A stretch of DNA of 51,713 bases from Aminicenans sp964648465. Its GTDB lineage: Bacteria > Acidobacteriota > Aminicenantia > Aminicenantales > Aminicenantaceae. Below are positions 24,303 through 32,152 of this stretch, in pieces. The DNA lies in the NCBI GenBank assembly GCA_964648465.1, contig CAZYMU010000021.1, forward strand, positions 1 to 51,713, written 5' to 3'. The notes under the pieces are model-generated. The model had not been told where the DNA came from. It saw only the letters and a program-made list of their open reading frames with translations, and searched no databases. Made by a program: the position numbers and the translations under genes. Every line of letters begins with the position of its first letter. Position 1 is the stretch's first letter.

Positions 24303-24947
24303 ATGAACATCCTAGAAGTTACATTAAAACTTCTGTTGGCTATTGCGTTGGGGGGTGTGATCGGACTTGAGAGAGAATCCAGCCATAAGCCTGCAGGTTT
24401 CAGAACAAATATACTTATCTGTATTGGTTCAACAATGATGATGATTCTCTCGATACTTTTGCTGCAGGGAAATGAGACAGGTGGTGACCTCTCACGGATT
24501 GCTGCAGGGGTAATCACTGGAGTAGGCTTTATCGGTGCAGGGACTATTATCCAGGCTAGAGGAAGCGTTATTGGCTTGACTTCGGCTGCAACAATATGGG
24601 CGGTGGCAGGGCTGGGCCTTGTTATAGGTGCCGGTTATTATTTGATTGCGATTATATTCACGGCTATTACTATTATGACTTTGGTCTTATTCAGGAGATT
24701 TGAATTGGAACAACCTGAAATTCCACTTTATAGATATTCTCTTAAAACAAAATACTCCGACAACATGCTTCTTAATATTAAAAAATTGGCCATTCATGAA
24801 GGAATAAAATTTAAAGAATTTGCCCATAAAGATGCCGGAAATATCACCCTTCTTGATTTTTCATTTCACGCGCCGGAAGAAAAAGAACAAAGATTCAAGT
24901 GGAGCCTTCTTAATTTGGACGGTCTTCTAGAGATAAAGATTGAATAA
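24303..24947 (+). CDS. MgtC/SapB-family membrane protein
   Basis: A 214-residue protein with four N-terminal membrane helices carrying GGVIGLERESSHKPAGFRTN, the MgtC signature, and GAGTIIQARGSVIGLTSAA. The C-terminal 75 residues form a small soluble ACT-like domain. Members are linked with magnesium limitation and regulation of other transport or ATP synthase. GGGGGGAG-type ribosome binding sequence precedes the ATG. The stop overlaps the rdgB start. Confidence 0.88.
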   Translation: MNILEVTLKLLLAIALGGVIGLERESSHKPAGFRTNILICIGSTMMMILSILLLQGNETGGDLSRIAAGVITGVGFIGAGTIIQARGSVIGLTSAATIWAVAGLGLVIGAGYYLIAIIFTAITIMTLVLFRRFELEQPEIPLYRYSLKTKYSDNMLLNIKKLAIHEGIKFKEFAHKDAGNITLLDFSFHAPEEKEQRFKWSLLNLDGLLEIKIE

Positions 24948-25569
24948 AAATGGAATTCTTCTAGCAACTACGAACCATGGAAAAATACTCGAAATAAAAG
25001 CACATTTTGCCAATCTCCCTGTAACAATTTATTCTCTTCATAATCTAAATATTGGCAATAATTTTCTTGAAAAGGGGAAAACGTTTGTAGAGAATGCCAG
25101 GGGAAAAAGCCTTTTCTACAGCAAAAAAGTGGAATCCCTCACTTTGGCAGAAGATTCAGGTCTTGAGATAGAGTGTTTGAATGGGGCTCCAGGAGTTTTT
25201 TCTGCCAGGTTTGCAGGTCCTTATGCGACTGATGAAGAGAATATTCAAAAGGTTCTGGGTTTAATGAAAGGAATCCCTCGCCCCCTGAGGAAAGCCCGGT
25301 TTGTTTCATATATGGTCTTGTCCAAAAAACAAAGGATTATCACAGAGGCCGAGGGAATAGTTGAAGGCTTTATAGGGCTTAAGATAGAAGGCAAGTTAGG
25401 ATTTGGGTATGACCCAATATTCTATTATCCGCCCTTAAGAAAAACTTTCGCAAAACTTCTATCAGGGGAGAAAAACCAGGTGAGCCACAGGGGATGTGCC
25501 CTGAGAGAAATGAGTAAATTTCTCGAGAAATACCTTAGAAGAGGGGGAAATCCCCCTCTCTTATTTTGA
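24940..25569 (+). CDS. rdgB: Non-canonical purine NTP pyrophosphatase RdgB/HAM1
   Basis: A 209-residue house-cleaning enzyme that hydrolyses dITP, XTP and similar nucleotides. Motifs: LLATTNHGKILEIK at the N-terminus, LAEDSGLEIECLNGAPGVFSAR in the middle and GFGYDPIFYYP. The start is a TTG overlapping the MgtC stop; the neighbouring ATG at 24950 is out of frame. The last codons (encoding RGGNPPLLF) form the stem of a rho-independent terminator. Confidence 0.93.
   Translation: MNKNGILLATTNHGKILEIKAHFANLPVTIYSLHNLNIGNNFLEKGKTFVENARGKSLFYSKKVESLTLAEDSGLEIECLNGAPGVFSARFAGPYATDEENIQKVLGLMKGIPRPLRKARFVSYMVLSKKQRIITEAEGIVEGFIGLKIEGKLGFGYDPIFYYPPLRKTFAKLLSGEKNQVSHRGCALREMSKFLEKYLRRGGNPPLLF
25540..25567 (+). 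terminator. Rho-independent terminator inside the rdgB 3' codons
   Basis: AGAGGGGGA pairs perfectly with TCCCCCTCT across a two-base AA spacer (effectively a GC-rich stem with an AAAT loop), followed by CTTATTTT. It terminates the plus-strand operon just as the convergent ComEA-like gene ends at 25561. On the minus strand the following sequence is only weakly T-rich. Confidence 0.75.
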
Positions 25570-25878
25570 TTTGGCTGTACTTCCCACAGTAATCAGGGAT
25601 TTTAAGTTATTGAATGTTTTTTCTCCTATCCCTTTAACCTTCATGATTTCTTCGATCTTTTTGAACTTTCCGTTTTCTTTTCGAAAGTCAATGATTCTCT
25701 GGGCCACTTTAGCCCCGATCCTTGGGAGTTTTTGAAGCTCTGCCAATGAGGCTGTGTTAATGTTAATCTTTTGGTTGGCTGGCTTTGTTTCAGCCTGAAG
25801 TTGAAAAGGATTAAAATACAAGAACAAGAGAGAGAAAACAAGGCTGAAAACCATGCCTTTCATAATTAAGTTTTTCAT
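25561..25878 (-). CDS. Secreted ComEA-like helix-hairpin-helix DNA-binding protein
   Basis: A 105-residue protein with a signal peptide or membrane anchor (residues 1-28) and a tandem HhH domain: ININTASLAELQKLPRIG, VAQRIIDFRKENGKF, VKGIGEKTF. ComEA proteins bind double-stranded DNA outside the inner membrane during uptake. The ATG at 25878 follows AATGGAGGTCATC; a start at 25890 would lie inside this binding site. No ComEC lies nearby, so the competence role is inferred from the family and from comF and dprA in the window. Confidence 0.85.
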   Translation of the reverse strand: MKNLIMKGMVFSLVFSLLFLYFNPFQLQAETKPANQKININTASLAELQKLPRIGAKVAQRIIDFRKENGKFKKIEEIMKVKGIGEKTFNNLKSLITVGSTAKSK

Positions 25879-26046
25879 GATGACCTCCATTTGCCTATTC
25901 TATATGCAACATCGAGGCCATCATGTGAATACACATAACATCTTTATTATCAACTAGTTACAAAACGTACGTTTAAAGATAGTAAACAGGTGTTTACATA
26001 CAAGCAGTTTAAACGACAACAATAGTTTCCACTTTTTTGCAGTTAC

Positions 26047-26943
26047 TCAGGATCTTGGATGACTTTTCTTGTATACTTCAAGCAGGTGTCTTAAATCAAG
26101 GTGGGTATATTTTTGTGTTGTTGCAAGACTTTCATGTCCCAACAGTTCTTGAATAACCCTCAAATCAGCTCCCCTGCTCAGAAGATGAGAAGCAAATGAG
26201 TGCCGAAGAGAATGGGGGCTGATTTTTCTCTTGGCTGCTGAGAAGTGGATATATTTATTTACAATCCTTTCTACGGAACGAGAGGAAATTCTTTCCCCAC
26301 GGTAGTTAAGAAAGAGTGCTTTATCATCGATTTTTGTTTTGTTGATTAATTGTCTAGCCTTCAGATAAGAATAAAGGCTGTTTTCTGCCATTTTGCCGAA
26401 TGGTACAAGTCTTTCCTTTTTTCCTTTGCCTCTTACCCTGATCATTTTTTCTTCAAAAGTAATATCTTCAATGTTAATACCGACGAGCTCACTTACTCGG
26501 ACTCCAGTGGCATATAGAAGTTCGAGTATAGCCCTATCTCTTAAAGCCAGAACCTTATCCGATTTCGGGAGATCCAAGAAGTCTGCCATTTCCTCTTCTG
26601 ATAGAAAAGAGGGTATGTATATTTCCTGTTTTGGAGTGGCTACTACTTTAGCAGGATTATCATCAAGCCACATTTTTCTCATGCAGAATTGGAAAAACGA
26701 ACGTATAGCAGCCAATTTACGGGCAATAGTGGATTTTTTCTCTTTTTTTTCATAGAGAGAAGCCAGGAACCCCCGGAGAATAACATTGTCGACATCTTTC
26801 AGCCTGAATTTTTTATTATCCATGTATGCTGCGAGCTGGGTCAAATCTCTCTTATAACTTGCAATGGTATGAGGAGAAGCATTTTTCTCATGCTTTAGGT
26901 AGGAAAAAAATTCGTTTAGTTCTTTTTTCAATTTTGTTCCCAA
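26047..26943 (-). CDS. xerC: Tyrosine recombinase XerC/XerD
   Basis: A 298-residue recombinase with the N-terminal SAM-like core-binding domain (HTIASYKRDLTQLAAYM) and the catalytic domain: Arg in ATGVRVSELVGI, HSLRHSFASHLL, LLGHESLATTQKYTH with the nucleophile Tyr. It resolves chromosome dimers at dif. Its position after topA, with which it overlaps by 16 bases, and dprA is the usual dprA-topA-xerC order, so xerC is preferred over xerD. No dif-like site was identified. Confidence 0.93.
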   Translation of the reverse strand: MGTKLKKELNEFFSYLKHEKNASPHTIASYKRDLTQLAAYMDNKKFRLKDVDNVILRGFLASLYEKKEKKSTIARKLAAIRSFFQFCMRKMWLDDNPAKVVATPKQEIYIPSFLSEEEMADFLDLPKSDKVLALRDRAILELLYATGVRVSELVGINIEDITFEEKMIRVRGKGKKERLVPFGKMAENSLYSYLKARQLINKTKIDDKALFLNYRGERISSRSVERIVNKYIHFSAAKRKISPHSLRHSFASHLLSRGADLRVIQELLGHESLATTQKYTHLDLRHLLEVYKKSHPRS

Positions 26944-29156
26944 ATTTTTTTTGGTTCCACATACTCCTTATAATTGCAGTTTTCATTGCTGCAGTAAAGA
27001 TATGGTTTTCCTTTCAGGGAATTTTTACGCAGTACGAATTGACGACTGCATTCAGGGCAGGGCTGATTGATAGGTTCATCCCAAGTTGCAAACTTGCATT
27101 TTGGGTAATTGCTGCAGCCGAAGAATATTTTTCCTTTCCTAGTTTTTTTCCTTAGGATTGTCCCGCCGCATCCCAGTGGGCAGGAAATACCAGTGTCTTT
27201 TTTTTCCTTTTTTATGTACTTACAGCGGGGATAATTCGAACACGCAATGAATGTTCCGTATTTTCCCTGGCGTATAACCAGCGTGGAACCACACTGGGGG
27301 CATATCTCTTCGATGGGTTTTGCTGCTTTTTTAGTCATACTTTCCCGGTACTTACACTCGGGGTATCCAGAACATGCGCGAAACCTGCCAAACCTCCCCT
27401 CTTTTATCACAAGTTGACGGCCGCATTCCGGGCAAACATCATTTAAAGGGATCCCTGTTACTTTTATTCCATCGGTTTTCTCAGCTTCCCTCAGATCTTT
27501 ATCGAGTAAAGCATAGTAGGATTTGAGACAGGCCAACCAGTCCTTTCTTCCTTCACTTATTAAATCGAGTTCATCCTCTAGCCTGGCTGTAAACTTAAAT
27601 TCCATCACATCTGGAAAATTTTTAATTAAATAGTCGGTAACATAAATGCCGATTTCCGTAGGAATAAACTTTCCCTTTTCTTTAATGACATACTCCCGCC
27701 CTTGAAGTGTTGCAATAATTGGAGCATAAGTGCTCGGACGCCCAATTCCTTTGGCCTCCAGCTCCTTAACAAGGCTTCCTTCAGTATATCGAGGGGGAGG
27801 TTGAGTAAAGTTCTGCTTGGAATCAAGATCGAGCAGTTTAAGGTCTTCACCTGTCTCAGCTTTGGGCAGTAATTTCTCGTTCTTTTTCATGCTGGGGAAA
27901 AGAACTAGATATCCATCAAACTTGATAACTTCTCCTTTGGCTCTGAATTGGTATTTTGATGCCTTTATATCAAATTCGGTCTCCTCAATCAGAGCCGGAT
28001 TCATCTGAGAAGCTATGAATCGGTTCCATATTAAGGAGTAAAGGTTGTATTCCTCTTCATTAAGATAGGGACTGACTTTCTTTGGAGGCAGATCAAATGA
28101 AGTTGGGCGGATAGATTCATGGGCGTCTTGAGCTTTCTTTTTGTTTTTAAATATTTTTGGTTTCGTGGGAAGATATTCTTTGTGATAATTTTCTTGAATA
28201 TAATTGCGGGTTTCAATTAATGCTTGGTTTGAAACACGGACAGAATCTGTCCTCATATAAGTAATAAGACCTATCAGCCCTCGATTGCCAATTTTAATCC
28301 CTTCGTAAAGCTTCTGAGCAATGAGCATTGTCTTCTTCACGGGAAAACGAAGAAGGCGGAAACAGTCCTGCTGGAGAGTGCTGGTTATATAAGGAGGGCT
28401 TGGAGTTTTCCTTCTTTCCTTGACTTCGATCCCTTCGAGAATAAAGTTCAGTTTCTTAATATCTGAGACTACTTCTTTAGCTCTTTTTCCGTCAGTTATT
28501 TTTACTTTCTTGCCGTCAATTTTGATAAGGTTTGCACTAAATGGAGGAGGATTAACAGCATGAAGCTGTGCTGTTACAGACCAATACTCTTCGGGCACAA
28601 AATCTTTTATCTCTTTTTCTCTCTCGCAGATTAATCGTAATGCTATTGACTGCACTCTCCCTGCGCTCAGTCCTCTTCCGATTTTTTTCCACAACAGGGG
28701 GCTGATACTATATCCAACCAGCCTGTCCAAAATCCTCCTTGTCTGCTGGGCGTCAATCTTGTTTTGATCAACCTGTCCTAAATTATTAAACGCCTCTTTA
28801 ACAGCAGTTTTTGTTAGTTCGTGAAATAGAACCCTGTAAATATTATTATTGAAATCTTCGAGGATAGTTGCAAGATGCCAGCAAATTGCTTCCCCTTCTC
28901 TGTCGGGGTCAGCGGCAAGGTAAATCGTATCGCACTGCTTGGCGGATTTCTGCAGTTCTGAGACAAGTCCTTTTCTAGCAGGAAGGATTTTATAATCAGG
29001 CTTGAAGTCATGCTTAATATCTACACCCAGTTCTTTCTTGGGTAAATCTCGGATGTGACCCATCGAAGCTCTGACCAAAAAACCTGCACCAAGATAGCGG
29101 TTAATAGTATTCGCCTTGGCAGGAGATTCAACAATAACCAAATGTTTCGCCATCAT
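26928..29156 (-). CDS. topA: DNA topoisomerase I
   Basis: A 742-residue type IA enzyme that relaxes negative supercoils. The Toprim domain begins LVIVESPAKANTINRYL and contains YLAADPDREGEAICWHL; the active-site tyrosine is in GLITYMRTDSVRVSN. Four C-terminal zinc ribbons follow in series from about residue 590, each of the C-x2/3-C ... C-x5-C kind (CPECGRQL, CPQCGSTL, CPLGCGGT, CPECSRQF). Start overlaps the dprA stop by 4 bases. Confidence 0.97.
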   Translation of the reverse strand: MMAKHLVIVESPAKANTINRYLGAGFLVRASMGHIRDLPKKELGVDIKHDFKPDYKILPARKGLVSELQKSAKQCDTIYLAADPDREGEAICWHLATILEDFNNNIYRVLFHELTKTAVKEAFNNLGQVDQNKIDAQQTRRILDRLVGYSISPLLWKKIGRGLSAGRVQSIALRLICEREKEIKDFVPEEYWSVTAQLHAVNPPPFSANLIKIDGKKVKITDGKRAKEVVSDIKKLNFILEGIEVKERRKTPSPPYITSTLQQDCFRLLRFPVKKTMLIAQKLYEGIKIGNRGLIGLITYMRTDSVRVSNQALIETRNYIQENYHKEYLPTKPKIFKNKKKAQDAHESIRPTSFDLPPKKVSPYLNEEEYNLYSLIWNRFIASQMNPALIEETEFDIKASKYQFRAKGEVIKFDGYLVLFPSMKKNEKLLPKAETGEDLKLLDLDSKQNFTQPPPRYTEGSLVKELEAKGIGRPSTYAPIIATLQGREYVIKEKGKFIPTEIGIYVTDYLIKNFPDVMEFKFTARLEDELDLISEGRKDWLACLKSYYALLDKDLREAEKTDGIKVTGIPLNDVCPECGRQLVIKEGRFGRFRACSGYPECKYRESMTKKAAKPIEEICPQCGSTLVIRQGKYGTFIACSNYPRCKYIKKEKKDTGISCPLGCGGTILRKKTRKGKIFFGCSNYPKCKFATWDEPINQPCPECSRQFVLRKNSLKGKPYLYCSNENCNYKEYVEPKKIWEQN

Positions 29157-30250
29157 AGTTTCCTCTGGAAGTATTTTCCTGGACTTTGTGAAATTAACCC
29201 GTTAAGTTCCAGATTGAGTAAAATCGAAAGAATCTCAGAGACTGAGAGGTCGCTTTTATCCACGAGTTTATCGATGTGAGTTTCAGAATCCGGGCTGAGA
29301 AGCTCAAACAGCATCTTCTCTTTGGGTGTCATTGAAGGGATGTCCTTTTTGTCCTCTTTTTGTGAAAGAAGATTATCCTTCAAAGGCGATGGAAATTCTT
29401 CAGCAATATCTTCCCAGTTCTCAATAAGCTTTGCTCCTGTTTTGATCAGCCAGTTTGTTCCTTGGCTGAGTTTGGAGGTAATATTTCCAGGAACAGCCAT
29501 GACTTCCCTGTTTTGTTCAAGAGCTAACCTTGCGGAAATAAGGGAGCCGCTTTTCTTTGTACCTTCCACTACTACCAGGGCAAGTGACAGACCGCTGATA
29601 ATCCTGTTTCTCAAAGGAAAGTGAGACGCTAGTGGAGGTGCGTTATGCGGATATTCAGACACTACAGCTCCAGTTTCTATGATTTTTTCAAAAAGCTTTA
29701 AATTTTCTTTCGGGTAAATGTATTCTAATCCTGATCCCAACACGGCAATAGTCTTTCCTCCTTTAAGAGCCCCCCAATGGGCAATAGAATCGATGCCATA
29801 TGCTAACCCACTGACAATAATTATTCCACGAGATGCCAGATCCTGAGAGAGCCTTTCTGCGACCGCTCTTCCATATGGAGTCGGTCTTCGTGCTCCGACA
29901 ATTGAAACAGCCGGGCCTTTTAGCAGTTCAGTTTTTCCCGCACAATAAAGGACGAGAGGAGGGTCAAAAGTTTCTCTTAAATAATCAGGATAATTTCTAT
30001 CGTCCAGAGTAAGGATAGTATATTTTTTCTTTGTAAGTCTATCAATTTCTCTGCTGGCCTGGTCTAGTATCTTTGGAGATTTTATGGACTCGGAATGCTT
30101 TTTATCTATTCCGATGGCTAACAGGTCTTGTATCCCAGCTTCAAAGATATCTGTGACAGAAGAAAAATGAGTGATAATCTTTCTGGCGAAGTTTAATTTT
30201 TCGGATAGAACAAGGTTTAAAGCGACCCAATACTGCAGATTTTTGTTCAC
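29153..30250 (-). CDS. dprA: DNA-processing protein DprA/Smf
   Basis: A 365-residue protein that loads RecA on incoming single-stranded DNA. Residues 1-70 are helical (SAM-like), then the Rossmann-like DprA core with VSIVGARRPTPYGRAVAE, IVSGLAYGIDSIAHWGAL, GSGLEYIYPKEN and the SGLSLALVVVEGTKKSGSL segment. The C-terminal 60 residues form a winged-helix DML1-type domain (ILSILLNLELNGLISQSPG). The gene follows uspA by 2 bases. Confidence 0.95.
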   Translation of the reverse strand: MNKNLQYWVALNLVLSEKLNFARKIITHFSSVTDIFEAGIQDLLAIGIDKKHSESIKSPKILDQASREIDRLTKKKYTILTLDDRNYPDYLRETFDPPLVLYCAGKTELLKGPAVSIVGARRPTPYGRAVAERLSQDLASRGIIIVSGLAYGIDSIAHWGALKGGKTIAVLGSGLEYIYPKENLKLFEKIIETGAVVSEYPHNAPPLASHFPLRNRIISGLSLALVVVEGTKKSGSLISARLALEQNREVMAVPGNITSKLSQGTNWLIKTGAKLIENWEDIAEEFPSPLKDNLLSQKEDKKDIPSMTPKEKMLFELLSPDSETHIDKLVDKSDLSVSEILSILLNLELNGLISQSPGKYFQRKL

Positions 30251-30252
30251 CT

Positions 30253-31131
30253 TTAACTATCAAAACGAGAAGGAGGAATAGCAAAAATAGGGATATTGCT
30301 GTAAGAAATGACTTTTTCTGTAGTGCTTCCAAGGAAAAACCTCTGCAGCTTACTATGGCCACAGGTAGATATGACGATTAGATCAAACCCGTGAGTCTGG
30401 GAATAATCCACGATTCCTATAGAGGCATTGACAGCACGGTAAACGTCCTCTGAGACTTTTATGTTTTCTTTTTCCCTTTTCCTTCTTCGTTTGAGCCTCT
30501 TCAAAACAGCATCAAACATTTCATCAATTTCCCTAGGGGAGAATTCATAGTCATGAAGTTCCAGGATATTGAGAAGCATAAGATCGGAGTCAAAAGCTTT
30601 TGCTAAATTCCAGGCATAATCTCTTTCTATTTCTTCGCGTTCTGAGAAATCTGTAGGCACAAGGATATTTTTAAACCGGGGTTTTCCGCGCCTTTTTTTT
30701 GTTATAAGAAGGGGAATATGGGAGTTACGCAATAGTTGGTTAGCGACACTCCCTATAAAAAGTTTTTCAATCACTGACATGCCTCTTTTTCCTGCTACAA
30801 TCAAGTCAACATTTTCTTCTTCAGCTGTTTCTAAAATTTTCTTGGAGGCATTTCCTTCTTTAACCAGGCTCTCAAACGACATGCCTTTTGTCTCTCTCAA
30901 ATTGTCAAGCCTATTTTTTGCTTCCTTTTTTATTATATCCACTTTTTTGGCAAGCTCGCCTTTTATGATTATTTCGGTGTCATAAAGTGCAGGCGAAAAA
31001 TCTGGCACTACATGCAATGCGATAAGTTTGGCTTTGAAGGTTTTTGCGAATATGCTGGCATACAAAAGCGCTTCCTGAGATTCATCAGAAAAATCAGTAG
31101 CCCAGAGAATTTTTTTTAAAAAGTTAGTCAT
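30253..31131 (-). CDS. Tandem universal stress protein (UspA)
   Basis: A 292-residue protein with two Usp domains (about 1-145 and 155-290). The first contains LWATDFSDESQEALLYA and VAGKRGMSVIEKLFIGSVANQLL, which has the G-x2-G-x9-GS ATP-binding pattern; the second contains NILVPTDFSEREEIERDYAW and VISTCGHSKLQRFFLGSTTEKV. ATP binding is therefore likely. It heads the dprA-topA-xerC transcript, with a GGGAGGAG binding site and a promoter just upstream. Confidence 0.93.
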   Translation of the reverse strand: MTNFLKKILWATDFSDESQEALLYASIFAKTFKAKLIALHVVPDFSPALYDTEIIIKGELAKKVDIIKKEAKNRLDNLRETKGMSFESLVKEGNASKKILETAEEENVDLIVAGKRGMSVIEKLFIGSVANQLLRNSHIPLLITKKRRGKPRFKNILVPTDFSEREEIERDYAWNLAKAFDSDLMLLNILELHDYEFSPREIDEMFDAVLKRLKRRRKREKENIKVSEDVYRAVNASIGIVDYSQTHGFDLIVISTCGHSKLQRFFLGSTTEKVISYSNIPIFAIPPSRFDS

Positions 31132-31173
31132 TATTAGCTCCTCCCATACAAGGGTTTCAGCGATATCAAAAAT

Positions 31174-31201
31174 ATTTTAGCATGAAAAAACAAAAAAACA
31201 A
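31174..31201 (-). promoter_or_regulatory. Promoter of the uspA-dprA-topA-xerC run
   Basis: On the minus strand an extended -10, TGC then TAAAAT (31174-31179), is preceded at 16 bases by TTGTTT (31196-31201). It lies 43 bases upstream of the uspA start. Confidence 0.45.
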
Positions 31202-31268
31202 GAAGTTCCCTGCTATTTCCCAAAAAGGATCGAGCCGTTAGTATGGATTTCCATTCTTAAGCTCTCAT

Positions 31269-31514
31269 TTACTTCCCGCTTTCAAGTTCAATGATTTTAT
31301 TGCGGGATTTGTGCCCTTTTATGATTCTTACACAGGAAACAGGGAGATCAAAGTGGGAAGCAATTATTTCAATGACTTCCTTGTTGGCTTTTCCTTTGGA
31401 GGGAGGAGAAAGAACACGTATTCTGTACTCGGTTGGACCTTTTTTTTCTATCTCACGCTTTCTGGAACATGGTTGAACCTTGACCTTTAAATAAATTTTA
31501 TCTTTATGCTTCAA
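31269..31514 (-). CDS. DUF167 / YggU-family protein
   Basis: An 81-residue small conserved protein: YLKVKVQPCSRKREI, YRIRVLSPPSKGKANKEVIE and VRIIKGHKSRNKIIEL are the family core. The function is unknown; it commonly neighbours yggT, as here, with a 64-base gap. Confidence 0.9.
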   Translation of the reverse strand: MKHKDKIYLKVKVQPCSRKREIEKKGPTEYRIRVLSPPSKGKANKEVIEIIASHFDLPVSCVRIIKGHKSRNKIIELESGK

Positions 31515-31578
31515 ATTGATACCTTAAGTGATTTGTATATATCTTGAAATTGGGGTTTTGATACAGTGCACATTATTA

Positions 31579-31902
31579 TTAAAATGACAATGTCTGATGT
31601 CTGAGTAGTTGTTGAGCATAGAGAGATAGAAATTGTACAAGGAAACTATCTACAAAGAGAATCAACAGTATAATAATAAAAGGACTTATATCAATACCGC
31701 CCATCTTGGAAGGGGGAAAAAATTTTCGGAGAGGCCTTAATACCGGTTCTGTTAGGTGATATAGGATAAATGAAAGCGGGTATAAAGCGGGAATTCGAAT
31801 CCAGGATAGAAGGGCACGAATGATAACAATCCAGATATAGATCATAAAAAGCATATGGATTATCCTTGCAGTTGCAATTAAAAAATTGGCAAGAAGGATC
31901 AT
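31579..31902 (-). CDS. YggT-family membrane protein
   Basis: A 107-residue protein with two predicted membrane segments (about 10-30 and 74-94) and the family motif ALLSWIRIPALYPLSFILYHLTEPVLRP between them. YggT has been linked to osmotic tolerance and to cell division protein positioning; the role here is not shown. It pairs with the DUF167 gene downstream, as in many genomes. Confidence 0.9.
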   Translation of the reverse strand: MILLANFLIATARIIHMLFMIYIWIVIIRALLSWIRIPALYPLSFILYHLTEPVLRPLRKFFPPSKMGGIDISPFIIILLILFVDSFLVQFLSLYAQQLLRHQTLSF

Positions 31903-31956
31903 TTTTTTGTGCCTTTATAATAACATCCAAATCTATTATCAACATTTTTCACCTTT

Positions 31957-31991
31957 CAAGCAAGCCGTCCCATTCTACCCCTGAGCTAACA
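31957..31991 (-). pseudogene. Truncated tRNA-like fragment (5' half)
   Basis: Read on the minus strand, TTAGCTCAGGGGTAGAAT is a typical tRNA D arm, followed by GGGACGG, which could be the first half of an anticodon stem. No anticodon loop, T arm or matching acceptor follows before the yggT gene. It lies 9 bases from the repeat motif at 32000, so a rearrangement or excision scar is likely. Confidence 0.4.
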
Positions 31992-31999
31992 TTGAGTTA

Positions 32000-32011
32000 T
32001 GAATAATCCAG
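32000..32011. repeat. Dispersed motif TGAATAATCCAG
   Basis: Right-end form of the repeat family, lacking the last base, beside the tRNA-like fragment. Confidence 0.5.
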
Positions 32012-32063
32012 ATTATATTTTTACCATTTTTTATTGCTTGCTGGCGATAGGATTTTTGTGTCC

Positions 32064-32092
32064 TTGACAGGCTGTGGCCTCTAATCTATAAT
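32064..32092 (+). promoter_or_regulatory. Perfect-consensus sigma-70 promoter
   Basis: TTGACA (32064-32069) and TATAAT (32087-32092) have exactly 17 bases between them. It should drive the SH3/beta-barrel gene, whose start is about 60 bases beyond. Confidence 0.75.
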
Positions 32093-32152
32093 CCTTGAAA
32101 AAAGGAAAATGCATTCTTTCGTCATAAGTGTACATAGAACAGATGTGAAAAA

